Of a stretch of 64,000 nt of DNA, positions 8,358 through 17,608 are shown in pieces. The translations under genes and the position numbers were made by a program. The stretch comes from CAUTUX01 sp963542015. Lineage in GTDB: Bacteria > Bacillota > Clostridia > Christensenellales > CAG-917. Location of the stretch: NCBI GenBank assembly GCA_963542015.1, contig CAUTUX010000005.1:14200-78199 (forward strand). Reading direction: 5' to 3'. Each line of letters opens with the position of its first letter. Position 1 is the first letter of the stretch. The notes under the pieces are model-generated. The model was not told the DNA's origin. It did no database searches and saw nothing but the letters and a program-made list of their open reading frames with translations.

Positions 8358-9365
8358 CTAATCTTCATCAGACCAATCTTCGTCAGCTTCAATTTCTTTT
8401 CCTAACAATTCTTTAACGGTTTCTACGATACCTGAAGAATCAAGTTTGTATCTTGCATACAAATCTTCAGGATAGCCAATAACACTGAATTCATCTGGAA
8501 TACCAAGTTTTGTAAAGGCACAACCCTTACCAGACTCAGCAATAACTGAAGCGACAGCGTCACCTAATCCACCCATGATATTATGTTCTTCAATAGTGAG
8601 GATTCTTCTCGTATCAAGAACAGCTTTCATTATAGCTTCTTTATCTATAGGTTTAATTGTATGCATGTTAAGAACACGAACTGTAACCCCGTCACGCTTT
8701 AACTCTTTAGCAGCTTCTAAAGACTGTAGAGTAGGAGTTCCGCAAACAATAATTGTTAAATCAGAACCTTCATGCAACTGCATAGCTTTTCCGATTTGGA
8801 AATCGAATTTTTCATTATCATGCATAGGTGGTTCAAATCCACGACCGACTCTCATATAGAAAGGTCCAGGGATATCGACACAAGCACGAACAGCTTTTGC
8901 AGTTTCAAATCCATCTGCAGGTATAACAACCGTCATATTAGGTATAGCACGCATAACGGCAATATCCTCAATACAGTGGTGTGTTGTTCCAGCTGTTCCG
9001 AAAGATAATCCACCGTGAGTTGCAATGACCTTTACAGGTAATTTTTGATAAGCACAGTCTGTTCTAATTTGTTCACCACCTCTTAGACAAGCAAAAATTG
9101 CAAATGTTGATGCAAATGGTATTAAACCAGTTTTTGCTAATCCAGCAGCAACACCAAACAAGTTTTGTTCAGCAATACCTACATTAAATAATCTGTCAGG
9201 GAATTTATCTCCCAAAAATGCTATATTTGTTGATTTTGCCAAGTCAGCAGTAACGCCGACGATACGTGGATCCTTCTCGCTTAATTCTGCAAGAACACGT
9301 CCATAAATTTCTCTTGATGCCATTTTATTCGCATCATAAACTGACCATGAAGTTCCTTCTGCCAT
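8358..9365 (-). CDS. tkt: Transketolase, C-terminal (pyrimidine/transketolase-C) subunit
   Basis: 335 residues covering the Pyr and C-terminal domains of transketolase. It has the conserved early segment VTADLAKST, the NVGIAEQNLFGVAAGLA motif with the catalytic glutamate that activates thiamine diphosphate, the GTAGTTHHCIEDIA region and the C-terminal nucleotide-like domain (LTIEEHNIMGGLGDAVA). It pairs with the N-terminal subunit 17 bases upstream; many Firmicutes encode transketolase as two proteins. The complex shuttles two-carbon units in the non-oxidative pentose phosphate pathway. The acidic tail DEDWSDED is unusual but not function-defining. Confidence 0.9.
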   Translation of the reverse strand: MAEGTSWSVYDANKMASREIYGRVLAELSEKDPRIVGVTADLAKSTNIAFLGDKFPDRLFNVGIAEQNLFGVAAGLAKTGLIPFASTFAIFACLRGGEQIRTDCAYQKLPVKVIATHGGLSFGTAGTTHHCIEDIAVMRAIPNMTVVIPADGFETAKAVRACVDIPGPFYMRVGRGFEPPMHDNEKFDFQIGKAMQLHEGSDLTIIVCGTPTLQSLEAAKELKRDGVTVRVLNMHTIKPIDKEAIMKAVLDTRRILTIEEHNIMGGLGDAVASVIAESGKGCAFTKLGIPDEFSVIGYPEDLYARYKLDSSGIVETVKELLGKEIEADEDWSDED

Positions 9366-9382
9366 AATTTCCTCCTATTCCC

Positions 9383-10213
9383 TTAATTCATCGATTTAAT
9401 ATCGTTAATTGCTTCTTTTTTCAGATCTGAGTTAATAGCACCATAATGCCATTGAACTTTGCCTTGGAATTGCTTTACCCCAAAGCCCTTTTCTGTTTCT
9501 GAAATAATACATGTTGGTGAACCCTTGTGAGCCCAAGCTTCAGCCAACGCTTTATCAACCTGTTCCATATCATTTCCGTTACATACAATTACATGCCAGT
9601 TGAATGCTTTTAATTTAGCATCAAGAGGATTTAATGCCATAACTTCTTCTGTAGGACCATCAATCATCATTTTATTTCTATCTATAATACAAATAAGATT
9701 TTCCAATTTATAATGAGCTCCAGCCATAAAAGCTTCCCAGTTAGAACCTTCACCAAGCTCACCATCACCAGTTATACATACAACTTTTGCATTGATTTTT
9801 TGATATCTTAATCCGAGAGCCATACCGACAGCCATTGGCATTCCATGACCCAATGATCCAGTAGATGCATCACAACCTGTAATTTTCTTTGAATCAGGAT
9901 GCATCCCGTATGCAGATTCATATTTGTTAAATGTCTTTAATGATTCCATAGGAACAAATCCACGCATTGCAAGCGTAGGAACATAGCCTAAGGCACAATG
10001 ACCTTTTGATAAGATAAATCTATCTCTTTCCTTCATATCTGGTTTTTTTGGATCGATATTGAGATATTTGAAGTATAGAGCAGTCAACATATCTGCAACA
10101 GAAAGCGAACCGCCTACATGACCTGAACCAGCATTAAAAGTTGTTTCTATAATATTTATACGCAACTCTTTAGCCTTATCTTTTAATTCTTGTACTGATA
10201 AATTATTTGGCAT
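9383..10213 (-). CDS. tkt: Transketolase, N-terminal (PP-binding) subunit
   Basis: 276 residues from the ATG at 10213, which has a GGAGGGG site just before it; an in-frame ATG at 10306 would add 31 poor residues. Motifs are GSGHVGGSLS, the DRFILSKGHCALGY histidine loop, and the thiamine diphosphate motif GDGELGEGSNWEA ending in IIDRNKM. It binds the cofactor's diphosphate through Mg2+ and completes the active site with the 8358 product. The sugar-phosphate specificity is not provable from sequence: some split homologues in gene clusters act on other substrates, and the neighbouring SCP2-like and aminotransferase genes keep that open. Confidence 0.9.
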   Translation of the reverse strand: MPNNLSVQELKDKAKELRINIIETTFNAGSGHVGGSLSVADMLTALYFKYLNIDPKKPDMKERDRFILSKGHCALGYVPTLAMRGFVPMESLKTFNKYESAYGMHPDSKKITGCDASTGSLGHGMPMAVGMALGLRYQKINAKVVCITGDGELGEGSNWEAFMAGAHYKLENLICIIDRNKMMIDGPTEEVMALNPLDAKLKAFNWHVIVCNGNDMEQVDKALAEAWAHKGSPTCIISETEKGFGVKQFQGKVQWHYGAINSDLKKEAINDIKSMN

Positions 10214-10653
10214 AATTTTGCCCCTCCTTCCCCTAAGATGAGTAAAAAACTCTATAAACAATTTTAAAGCATTGCAAATAGTCATTTCAATAGTAAAAAC
10301 CAACAAAAAGAGGCGAATAGAGGATTAATATTGCAAAATTATCAATTCGAACGAAGGATAGCAAATAAAAAAATTAGTAACTTTAGAAAAAACTATGTAA
10401 AAAGATCCTAGATATGGAAGCAAACATGTGGCGAATTATAGTAAAGCTTTTAGATTGGAGAGCATGTTTCATAAGAAACAAATATAAAATCAAAACCAGA
10501 CGACAAAGTTTTAATAGATAAAAAAACAAAACAAGATGTAGATAAAAACGAACAATAAAATCAAAGCAACAATCTGGCAAAGCGAGGAAGTTACCATTTT
10601 TAAAAGTTTAATTTTATTGCAGGTTTATATGCAAACCGTGTTGGCAATTTTTG
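10214..10653. other. AT-rich intergenic gap between divergent transketolase and rpsL units
   Basis: About 440 bases upstream of the two divergent operons. I see no credible gene: a 65-codon minus-strand frame at 10383-10580 is a run of hydrophobic and aromatic residues typical of reverse-read AT-rich DNA. The transketolase promoter must lie near 10230-10330, but no strong hexamer pair stood out. Confidence 0.4.
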
Positions 10654-10682
10654 TTGACATAAAAATTAAATATTGATAGCAT
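10654..10682 (+). promoter_or_regulatory. Promoter of the rpsL-rpsG-fusA operon
   Basis: Perfect -35 TTGACA (10654-10659), 17-base spacer, -10 TAGCAT (10677-10682). The expected start near 10689 gives a leader of about 135 bases. A weak hairpin in the leader (TTGTAA/TTACAA followed by seven T at about 10691-10716) could act as an attenuator. Confidence 0.65.
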
Positions 10683-10823
10683 TACCTAGCTTGTAAAAAC
10701 TTACAAAGTTTTTTTAGTATGTGAAGATATTTACAAAAAATCAAATGGTGTGGATTTCAGTAGATATTAATGATTGCATCCAGTGGTTGAGGATACATTC
10801 GGAATAAATTAGGAGGAAAGAAG

Positions 10824-11195
10824 ATGCCAACAATTAATCAGCTGATTAAAAAGGGTCGTAAGAAACAGGAAGCAAAGTGCCAGACACCTATACTACAGCA
10901 ATGCCCACAAAAGAGAGGTATTTGTTTAAGTGTCACAACAACATCACCAAAGAAACCTAACTCCGCTATGAGAAAGATAGCAAGAGTAAGACTAGTAAAT
11001 GGTATGGAAGGTACAGTATATATTCCTGGTATCGGACACAATCTGCAAGAACACAGCGTTGTTCTTATAAGAGGTGGAAGAGTTAAGGACCTTCCGGGTG
11101 TTAGATATCACATAATCCGTGGAGCACTCGATGCAGCCGGGGTTGCAAAAAGAAACCAGGCAAGAAGCAAATATGGTGCAAAACGCCCTAAATAA
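10824..11195 (+). CDS. rpsL: 30S ribosomal protein S12
   Basis: 123 residues, normal length. It contains the decoding-site loop TTSPKKPNSA and the HNLQEHSVVLIRGGRVKDLPGVRYHIIRG block, both at the ribosomal A site. The segment before the loop (KRGICLSVTTTSPKKPN) and the stretch NGMEGTVYIPGIGHN differ from the usual VCTRVYTTTP and NGxEVTAYIPGEGHN, so this S12 is somewhat diverged. A GGAGG site precedes the ATG. It is first in a unit with rpsG and fusA. Confidence 0.97.
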   Translation: MPTINQLIKKGRKKQEAKCQTPILQQCPQKRGICLSVTTTSPKKPNSAMRKIARVRLVNGMEGTVYIPGIGHNLQEHSVVLIRGGRVKDLPGVRYHIIRGALDAAGVAKRNQARSKYGAKRPK

Positions 11196-11229
11196 TAAAA
11201 TTAACGAAATAAGATAGGAGGAAACAAAT

Positions 11230-11700
11230 ATGCCAAGAAGAAGCGGCGTTCCAAAGAGAGACGTGTTGCCAGATCCAATATTTAACAGCAAAACTGTAAC
11301 AAAGTTGGTTAATCAAGTAATGTTGGATGGAAAAAAGGGAATAGCTCAAAAAATAGTATATGAAGCATTCGAAACAGCAGAGAAAAAATTATCAGTAAAA
11401 GCAATAGATATATTTGAAAAGGCATTGGACAATGTTAGACCAGTACTTGAAGTAAAAGCAAGAAGAGTTGGCGGTTCTACATATCAAGTTCCAATGGAAA
11501 TAAAAGAAGATAGAAGACAAACACTTGCAATTCGTTGGATTGTTGATTTTGCAAGAAAAAGAAGCGAAAGAACAATGATGGAGAGACTTTCTGGTGAATT
11601 GATAGATGCATATAACGAAACAGGTGGATCTGTTAAGAAGAAAGAGGAAATGCATCGTATGGCAGAAGCAAATAAGGCATTTGCACATTTCAGGTGGTAA
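11230..11700 (+). CDS. rpsG: 30S ribosomal protein S7
   Basis: 156 residues, typical for S7, which nucleates assembly of the 30S head by binding the 3' major domain of 16S rRNA. The N-terminal MPRRSGVPKRDVLPDP, the middle ARRVGGSTYQVP and the C-terminal RMAEANKAFAHFRW are characteristic. Strong AGGAGG site. It is 34 bases after rpsL and 2 bases before fusA, so fusA translation is likely coupled to it. Confidence 0.97.
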   Translation: MPRRSGVPKRDVLPDPIFNSKTVTKLVNQVMLDGKKGIAQKIVYEAFETAEKKLSVKAIDIFEKALDNVRPVLEVKARRVGGSTYQVPMEIKEDRRQTLAIRWIVDFARKRSERTMMERLSGELIDAYNETGGSVKKKEEMHRMAEANKAFAHFRW

Positions 11701-11702
11701 CC

Positions 11703-13784
11703 ATGAGAGAATACTCATTAGATAATGTAAGAAATATTGGAATCATGGCACATATAGATGCCGGAAAAACAACAACCACAGAGCGTATTCTTTTTTATAC
11801 AGGTGTTAACAGAAAATTGGGTGAAACACATGATGGTTCTGCAACAATGGACTTCATGGATCAAGAGAGAGAAAGAGGAATAACGATTGCTTCTGCAGCA
11901 ACAACAGCAACATGGAAAGGACACCAAATTAATATTATTGATACCCCAGGACACGTTGACTTCACAGTTGAGGTTGAAAGAAGCCTGAGAGTTTTGGATG
12001 GAGCTGTTGCAGTATTTTGTGCAAAGGGTGGAGTTGAAGCTCAGAGTGAAAATGTATGGAGACAGGCAAATACATATAAAGTTCCAAGAATTGCATTCGT
12101 AAACAAAATGGATATGAATGGGGCAAACTTTGACAATGTTCTCAAAGCAATGAAAGAAAGACTTGGAGCAAAGACAGTTGTTTGTGCGTTACCAATTGGG
12201 CAAGAAAGTGATTTTGAAGCTGTTATAGACATAATGAAGATGAAAGCACTTTACTTCAGTGAAGCCGACAAAGGTGTAACAATTGAAGAAAAAGAAATCC
12301 CAGCAGCGTATAAAGCAAAAGCGGAAGCAGCAAGAAAAGCATTAATAGAGGCAGCTGCAGATTTTGATGAAGCATTGTTTGAAAAAGTTGTAATGGAAGA
12401 TTATGACTCTATAACAAACGAAGAAGTTGAAAAAGCATTAAGAAAAGGTACGATTGACATGCAGATAACACCTGTTTTCTGCGGTTCATCATACAAGAAC
12501 AAGGGTGTACAACTAATGCTCGATGGCGTTGTTAAGTACTTGCCAAGCCCACTCGATGTTGGAGAGATTAAAGGAATAAATCCAAAGACAGAAGAGGAAG
12601 AGGTAAGGAAGCCAGACGACAAGGATTCATTCTCAGCATTGGTATTTAAGATTGTAACTGACCCATATGTAGGAAAGTTATCATTTATTAGAATTTATTC
12701 AGGAACATTGGCAGTTGGCTCAAGTGTATACAATTCAAAGAAAGCTCAAATGGAAAGAATTGGTAGAATTGTAAGAATACATGCAGATAATAGAACAGAT
12801 ATCGAAGAAGCATATGCTGGAGATATTGTTGCAATAGTTGGGTTAAAGATTAGCACAACAGGTGAAACACTGTGTGATAAAGCAAAACCAATTGCATTGG
12901 AAAGTATGGTATTTCCAGATCCTGTTATCAAAGTTGCAATTGAACCAAAGACAAAAGCAAGCCAGGAAAAGATGGCGAACGCAATTGTTAAGTTACAAGA
13001 AGAAGATCCAACATTTAGAGCATATACAGATAAAGAGACAGGGCAGACAATTATCGCTGGAATGGGAGAACTCCACCTTGACATTATAGTGGATAGAATG
13101 TTCAGAGAATTCAAGGTTGAGGCGAATGTTGGACAGCCACAAGTAAGCTATAAAGAAACAATTAGAAAATCAGCACAGGCAGAAGGAAAGTATATCAGAC
13201 AGAGCGGTGGACATGGTCAGTATGGTCATTGCGTAATTGTCCTTGAACCAAATGAAGGTAAAGGATATGAATTTACAAATGAAACAGTTGGCGGAATCAT
13301 ACCAAAAGAATTTGCAAATGCTATAAATGAAGGGATAAAAGATGCATGCAAGTCTGGTGTTTTAGCTGGATATGATACAGTTGACTTTAAAGTTAAAGTT
13401 ATTGATGGAAGCACACACGAGGTAGATAGCTCAGAAATGGCATTTAAAATTGCTGGTTCTATGGCATTTAGAGCAGCAGCAGAAAAAGCAAATCCAGTTC
13501 TTTTAGAACCAATTATGAAAGTTGAGGTAAAAACTCCAGATGATTATCTTGGTGATGTTATGAAGAGTATTACTGGAAGAAGAGGTTCGGTAAAGGGAAT
13601 TGAAGCAATCGGAGGATCTCAAGTTGTTGAGAGTGATGTCCCATTATCAGAAATGTTCGGATACGCAACAGCATTAAGAAGTGTAACTCAGGGCAGAGCG
13701 TCATTTACAATGATATTTGATAGATATGCTGAAGTTCCAAAGAATGTTGCTGAAAAAATAATACAGACAGGTGCAAAGAAGTAA
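11703..13784 (+). CDS. fusA: Elongation factor G
   Basis: A 693-residue translocation GTPase. The ATG at 11703, two bases after the rpsG stop and behind AGGTGG, is preferred over a GTG at 11694 inside rpsG. G1 motif AHIDAGKTTTTER, G2/G3 region RGITIASAA and DTPGHVDF, and G4 NKMD are intact; domain IV (GGHGQYGHCVI) and the C-terminal domain (GRRGSVKGIEAIGG) are complete. It moves tRNAs and mRNA after peptide bond formation. Confidence 0.97.
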   Translation: MREYSLDNVRNIGIMAHIDAGKTTTTERILFYTGVNRKLGETHDGSATMDFMDQERERGITIASAATTATWKGHQINIIDTPGHVDFTVEVERSLRVLDGAVAVFCAKGGVEAQSENVWRQANTYKVPRIAFVNKMDMNGANFDNVLKAMKERLGAKTVVCALPIGQESDFEAVIDIMKMKALYFSEADKGVTIEEKEIPAAYKAKAEAARKALIEAAADFDEALFEKVVMEDYDSITNEEVEKALRKGTIDMQITPVFCGSSYKNKGVQLMLDGVVKYLPSPLDVGEIKGINPKTEEEEVRKPDDKDSFSALVFKIVTDPYVGKLSFIRIYSGTLAVGSSVYNSKKAQMERIGRIVRIHADNRTDIEEAYAGDIVAIVGLKISTTGETLCDKAKPIALESMVFPDPVIKVAIEPKTKASQEKMANAIVKLQEEDPTFRAYTDKETGQTIIAGMGELHLDIIVDRMFREFKVEANVGQPQVSYKETIRKSAQAEGKYIRQSGGHGQYGHCVIVLEPNEGKGYEFTNETVGGIIPKEFANAINEGIKDACKSGVLAGYDTVDFKVKVIDGSTHEVDSSEMAFKIAGSMAFRAAAEKANPVLLEPIMKVEVKTPDDYLGDVMKSITGRRGSVKGIEAIGGSQVVESDVPLSEMFGYATALRSVTQGRASFTMIFDRYAEVPKNVAEKIIQTGAKK

Positions 13785-13789
13785 AAGAT

Positions 13790-13819
13790 TTGTTGCAATA
13801 TTGTCTTGTATGATATAAT
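13790..13819 (+). promoter_or_regulatory. Promoter for tuf
   Basis: TTGTTG (13790-13795), 18-base spacer, perfect TATAAT (13814-13819) in the 81-base gap between fusA and tuf. It lets EF-Tu be expressed above the level of the upstream operon. Confidence 0.6.
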
Positions 13820-13865
13820 CTAAAAACGATTAAAAATATATAAATAAATTGGAGGAAATTTAAAA

Positions 13866-15071
13866 ATGGCAAAAGCTAAATTTGAAAGAACAAAACCACA
13901 CATTAACATTGGTACAATTGGACACGTTGACCATGGTAAGACAACCCTTACAGCAGCATTGACAATGTACAGTGCATCAAAGGGTGGTGCTCAGATCATG
14001 AAGTATGATGAAATTGATAAGGCACCTGAAGAAAAGGCAAGAGGAATCACGATAAGCACATCTCACGTAGAATATGAGACACCAAATCGTCACTATGCAC
14101 ACGTTGACTGTCCTGGACACGCTGACTATGTTAAAAACATGATCACTGGTGCTGCACAGATGGACGGAGCAATCTTAGTTGTTGCTGCATCTGATGGACC
14201 AATGCCACAAACTCGTGAGCACATCTTGTTGGCAAGACAGGTTGGAGTTCCATATATCATTGTTTTCATGAACAAATGTGATCAGGTTGATGATCCTGAA
14301 TTGTTAGAACTTGTTGAGATGGAGATCCGTGATTTATTAACAGAATATGATTTCCCTGGTGACAAGACACCTATCATCAAAGGTTCTGCATTAAAAGCTA
14401 TGGAAGCAGGTCTTGCAGGAAAGTGGGACGATCCAGCATTCAAACCAATTGAAGAGTTGTTAAGTGCTGTTGATAGCTATATCCCAAATCCAAAGAGAGA
14501 TACAGATAAACCATTCCTTATGCCTGTAGAAGATGTATTCACAATCACAGGACGTGGAACAGTTGCAACAGGAAGAGTTGAAAGAGGAACACTTAAAGTT
14601 GGTGACAAAGTTGAGTTAGTTGGTCTTTCAACAGAAAAGAAAGAAACAACAGTAACAGGAATTGAAATGTTTAGAAAGATGTTGGACTTTGCAGAAGGCG
14701 GAGACAATATTGGGGCATTGTTACGTGGTATTCAGAGAGAAGATATCCAGAGAGGACAAGTTCTTGCAAAACCAGGTACAATCCAACCACACACAACATT
14801 TACAAGTCAGGTTTACGTATTAACAAAGGAAGAAGGTGGAAGACATACTCCATTCTTAAATGGTTATCGTCCGCAGTTCTATTTCAGAACAACCGATGTT
14901 ACAGGAACAATCACACTTCCAAAAGATAAGGAAATGGTTATGCCTGGTGACCATATTGATATGGAAATCAAGTTAATCACACCAATTGCTATAGAAGAAG
15001 GACTTCGTTTTGCTATCCGTGAAGGTGGTAGAACAGTTGGTTCAGGTGTTGTTTCAAAAATTATTGAATAA
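13866..15071 (+). CDS. tuf: Elongation factor Tu
   Basis: 401 residues, the usual size. GTPase motifs GHVDHGKTTLTAAL, DCPGHADYVKNMITG and NKCDQVDDPELL are all present, as are the domain II and III signatures (GRGTVATGRVERG, FRTTDVTG). It delivers aminoacyl-tRNA to the ribosome. A GGAGG site and a dedicated promoter precede it. Codon choice is visibly richer in preferred codons than in neighbours, as expected for the most abundant protein. Confidence 0.98.
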   Translation: MAKAKFERTKPHINIGTIGHVDHGKTTLTAALTMYSASKGGAQIMKYDEIDKAPEEKARGITISTSHVEYETPNRHYAHVDCPGHADYVKNMITGAAQMDGAILVVAASDGPMPQTREHILLARQVGVPYIIVFMNKCDQVDDPELLELVEMEIRDLLTEYDFPGDKTPIIKGSALKAMEAGLAGKWDDPAFKPIEELLSAVDSYIPNPKRDTDKPFLMPVEDVFTITGRGTVATGRVERGTLKVGDKVELVGLSTEKKETTVTGIEMFRKMLDFAEGGDNIGALLRGIQREDIQRGQVLAKPGTIQPHTTFTSQVYVLTKEEGGRHTPFLNGYRPQFYFRTTDVTGTITLPKDKEMVMPGDHIDMEIKLITPIAIEEGLRFAIREGGRTVGSGVVSKIIE

Positions 15072-15116
15072 GATTTGTAAGTAGTATTTTAAAAGAGCGG
15101 AAATAAGACAAATGTA

Positions 15117-15147
15117 AAATTTTCACACATATTTTGTGTGAAAATTT
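15117..15147 (+). terminator. Hairpin between tuf and rpmG (terminator or attenuator)
   Basis: A 12-bp perfect stem, AAATTTTCACAC and GTGTGAAAATTT, with a 7-base loop. No long T-tract follows apart from the stem's own TTT, so it may be partial, allowing read-through into rpmG whose ribosome site is 12 bases downstream. Confidence 0.5.
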
Positions 15148-15169
15148 ACACAAGTCAAGGGAGACGATC

Positions 15170-15334
15170 ATGGCGGGAAAGGACGCAAGAATTAGAATAA
15201 CACTTGCATGTACTGAGTGTAAGCAGAGAAATTACGAACAGAAGAAAAACAAACAAACTCATCCAGATAGAATGGAGATGAAGAAGTATTGTAGGTTCTG
15301 TAAAAAGCATACTCTGCATAGAGAAACAAAGTAG
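15170..15334 (+). CDS. rpmG: 50S ribosomal protein L33
   Basis: 54 residues from the ATG at 15170, which follows GGGAGA; a further upstream in-frame ATG at 15134 would lie in the hairpin and has no ribosome site. It is the zinc-ribbon (C+) form with CTEC and CRFC pairs. L33 sits near the ribosomal E site. The tuf-rpmG-secE-nusG order is widely conserved. Confidence 0.93.
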   Translation: MAGKDARIRITLACTECKQRNYEQKKNKQTHPDRMEMKKYCRFCKKHTLHRETK

Positions 15335-15346
15335 TTTGGTAAGTAG

Positions 15347-15763
15347 ATGTCTAAAAAGAACAAGCAACAAACAAATGAAGCTGATGTTATAGTAGAAGAA
15401 GTAGCTGTTGAAGAAACGGTAGAACCTACTGTTGAAGAAAAACCTAAAAAACAGAAGGCTGCATTTCAAAGTGAAAATATTAAGGTAGAAGAAAAGAAAC
15501 AAAAAGTAGTCGCCGATAAAAATACCAACAAAAAGAAAAAGGGCGAGAAGAAACCAAATATTTTTGTAAGAATGGGCAAAGGAGCTAAGAATACATTTTC
15601 AGAGTTGAAAAGAGTTACATGGCCAAAGCCTAAAGAAGTATTTAAAAACAGCTTAGTCGTTTTAATAGTAGTTTTAATTTTCTTCTTAATATTATTACTT
15701 ATTGACTTTGTTCTTGGTGGATTGTTAAGTTTGCTACTTACAGGTAACTGGACAAATTTTTAA
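15347..15763 (+). CDS. secE: Protein translocase subunit SecE
   Basis: 138 residues. The first ~75 are a long, charged extension rich in Glu, Val and Lys. The conserved SecE core follows: an amphipathic surface helix FSELKRVTWPKPKEV and one membrane helix of about 25 residues. SecE clamps the two halves of the SecY channel. It is 12 bases after rpmG and 19 before nusG. The single-helix form is normal for Gram-positives; the extension is longer than usual (family members are often 60-70 residues). Confidence 0.9.
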   Translation: MSKKNKQQTNEADVIVEEVAVEETVEPTVEEKPKKQKAAFQSENIKVEEKKQKVVADKNTNKKKKGEKKPNIFVRMGKGAKNTFSELKRVTWPKPKEVFKNSLVVLIVVLIFFLILLLIDFVLGGLLSLLLTGNWTNF

Positions 15764-15782
15764 ATAGTATCGTAGGAGAAAG

Positions 15783-16325
15783 ATGAGTCAGACAATAACA
15801 GAAGAAAAGCCACAATGGTATATTCTGCATGTTTATTCAGGATACGAGTCTATAGTTGAAAAAGACTTGAGAAATATGGTTGCAAATAACAATTTGAGCG
15901 ATCAGATTGTTGATATTAAAGTTCCTGAAGTTAGAAGCATAGATGAATCATCTGGCAAGAAAAAACAAGTAACCCAAAAGAAGTTCCCTACATATGTATT
16001 TATTAAAATGATTTATTCAAGTCACATATGGTATTTGATTACTCAGACAAGAGGAGTAACGGGGTTTGTAGGACCAAAAGGTAGACCATTACCATTGCGT
16101 GATGAAGAAGTTAAAAGAATGGAGTTGGAAGCTGTTGAAATAGAGAATATCGACATGAAGGTTGGGGATCTTGTAAGAGTAAACAGCGGAGTTTTGGCTG
16201 ACAATATAGGATGCATTAAGAGCATTAATGAATCTAAGCAAACAGTTAAAATATCAATTGATTTCTTTGGAAAAGAAACAAATGTGGAATTAAGTTTTTC
16301 ACAAATTGACGCACTTCATGTATAA
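15783..16325 (+). CDS. nusG: Transcription termination/antitermination protein NusG
   Basis: 180 residues. The NGN domain (WYILHVYSGYESIVEKDL, then FPTYVFIKM and TRGVTGFVG) is followed by a KOW domain (GDLVRVNSGVLADNIG). It binds RNA polymerase and links transcription with translation and Rho. GGAGAAAG site before the ATG. Confidence 0.95.
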   Translation: MSQTITEEKPQWYILHVYSGYESIVEKDLRNMVANNNLSDQIVDIKVPEVRSIDESSGKKKQVTQKKFPTYVFIKMIYSSHIWYLITQTRGVTGFVGPKGRPLPLRDEEVKRMELEAVEIENIDMKVGDLVRVNSGVLADNIGCIKSINESKQTVKISIDFFGKETNVELSFSQIDALHV

Positions 16326-16428
16326 TTGAAAAACGATATAAGGCAAGTTCGCAAGAATTAGTTTTATTGGGAGTGGGAGAGTGTAAATCTATTCATGCAC
16401 TCGTGTAACCACACTAGTCGGAGGATTT

Positions 16429-16854
16429 ATGGCTAAGAAGATCACAGCAGTTGTAAAACTGCAGTTACCAGCCGGTAAAGCAACACCAGGACCACCAGTA
16501 GGTTCAACACTGGGACCATATGGAATTAATTTACCTGGTTTAACAAAAGAATTTAATGAGAAGACAGCAAAGCAAATAGGGTTAATCATCCCAGTTGTCA
16601 TCACGATTTATCAAGATCGTACTTTTTCACTGGTATATAAGACTCCACCAGCACCAGTTTTAATTAAAAAAGCATGTGAAATAGAAAAGGCATCTGCAGT
16701 TCCAAATAAGGATAAGGTTGCAAAAATTTCTATTTCTAAGGTAAAAGAAATTGCTGAAATGAAGATGGGTGACTTAAATGCAGCATCAGTTGAAGCAGCG
16801 ATGGAAATGATTAAGGGTACCGCAAGAAGTATGGGTATCGTTGTTGAGGGTTAG
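16429..16854 (+). CDS. rplK: 50S ribosomal protein L11
   Basis: 141 residues, standard size. N-terminal VKLQLPAGKATPGPPVGSTLG (proline-rich factor-binding loop, shown here in overlapping short form: KLQLPAGKA and TPGPPVGS) and C-terminal rRNA-binding helix region (GTARSMGI). It forms the GTPase-associated centre with the L10/L12 stalk. It follows a 103-base leader after nusG and has a GGAGG site, with rplA 8 bases after it. Confidence 0.97.
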   Translation: MAKKITAVVKLQLPAGKATPGPPVGSTLGPYGINLPGLTKEFNEKTAKQIGLIIPVVITIYQDRTFSLVYKTPPAPVLIKKACEIEKASAVPNKDKVAKISISKVKEIAEMKMGDLNAASVEAAMEMIKGTARSMGIVVEG

Positions 16855-16862
16855 GAGGAAGT

Positions 16863-17549
16863 ATGAAGAGAGGAAAAAATTACGTAGATTCTAAAAAACT
16901 GATTGACCCATCCAAGCTGTATGAAGGGAAAGAAGCAATTGAATTATTAATACAGACAGCAAAATCAAAATTTGATGAAACAATGGAACTTCATGCAAAA
17001 CTCGGTGTAGATCCAAGACACGCCGATCAACAGGTAAGAGGAGTTGTTGTTCTTCCTAACGGAACAGGTAAGAAAGTTAGAGTGCTCGCAATTGTTAAGG
17101 GAGAAAATATTGCAATAGCAAAAGAAGCAGGAGCAGATTTTGCTGGTGCAGAAGAGATGGTTGAAAAGATTCAGAAAGAAAACTGGTTTGATTATGATGT
17201 TATCGTAACAACTCCAGATATGATGGGACTCATCGGTAGATTAGGTAAAGTATTAGGACCAAAGGGATTAATGCCAAATCCAAAATCAGGCACAGTTTCA
17301 CCAGATATTAAGAAGGCAGTATCTGATATTAAAGCAGGTAAGGTTGAATACAGGGTTGATAAACAAGCAATTATCCATGTACCATTTGGGAAAAAGTCAT
17401 TTGGTGTAGACAAGTTGCTCGAAAACTATGAAACACTTATGGAAGCAATAGTAAAGGCAAAGCCAGTTGCTTCAAAAGGAATATACTTAAGGTCTCTATA
17501 CATAACATCAACAATGGGACCAAGTATAAGGACAACATTTAAAATATAG
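16863..17549 (+). CDS. rplA: 50S ribosomal protein L1
   Basis: 228 residues, usual size. Signature segments are KFDETMELHAKLGVD, VLPNGTGK, the hinge GRLGKVLGPKGLMPNPKSGT and the C-terminal YITSTMGPSI. It binds 23S rRNA at the mobile E-site stalk and in many bacteria represses its own operon. AGGAGG site. Confidence 0.97.
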   Translation: MKRGKNYVDSKKLIDPSKLYEGKEAIELLIQTAKSKFDETMELHAKLGVDPRHADQQVRGVVVLPNGTGKKVRVLAIVKGENIAIAKEAGADFAGAEEMVEKIQKENWFDYDVIVTTPDMMGLIGRLGKVLGPKGLMPNPKSGTVSPDIKKAVSDIKAGKVEYRVDKQAIIHVPFGKKSFGVDKLLENYETLMEAIVKAKPVASKGIYLRSLYITSTMGPSIRTTFKI

Positions 17550-17608
17550 TAAAATAAGGGCAATAGTGTTTGACAGTAGTCAAAACTGTTTGATAATATT
17601 GCTTTATT

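Noticed and set aside
8825..8842. GGTTCAAATCC resembling a tRNA T-arm
   Set aside because: It lies inside the transketolase coding sequence with no acceptor or anticodon arms around it.
10383..10580. 65-codon minus-strand frame before rpsL
   Set aside because: Leu/Phe-rich composition typical of antisense A-rich DNA, no ribosome site and no recognisable domain.
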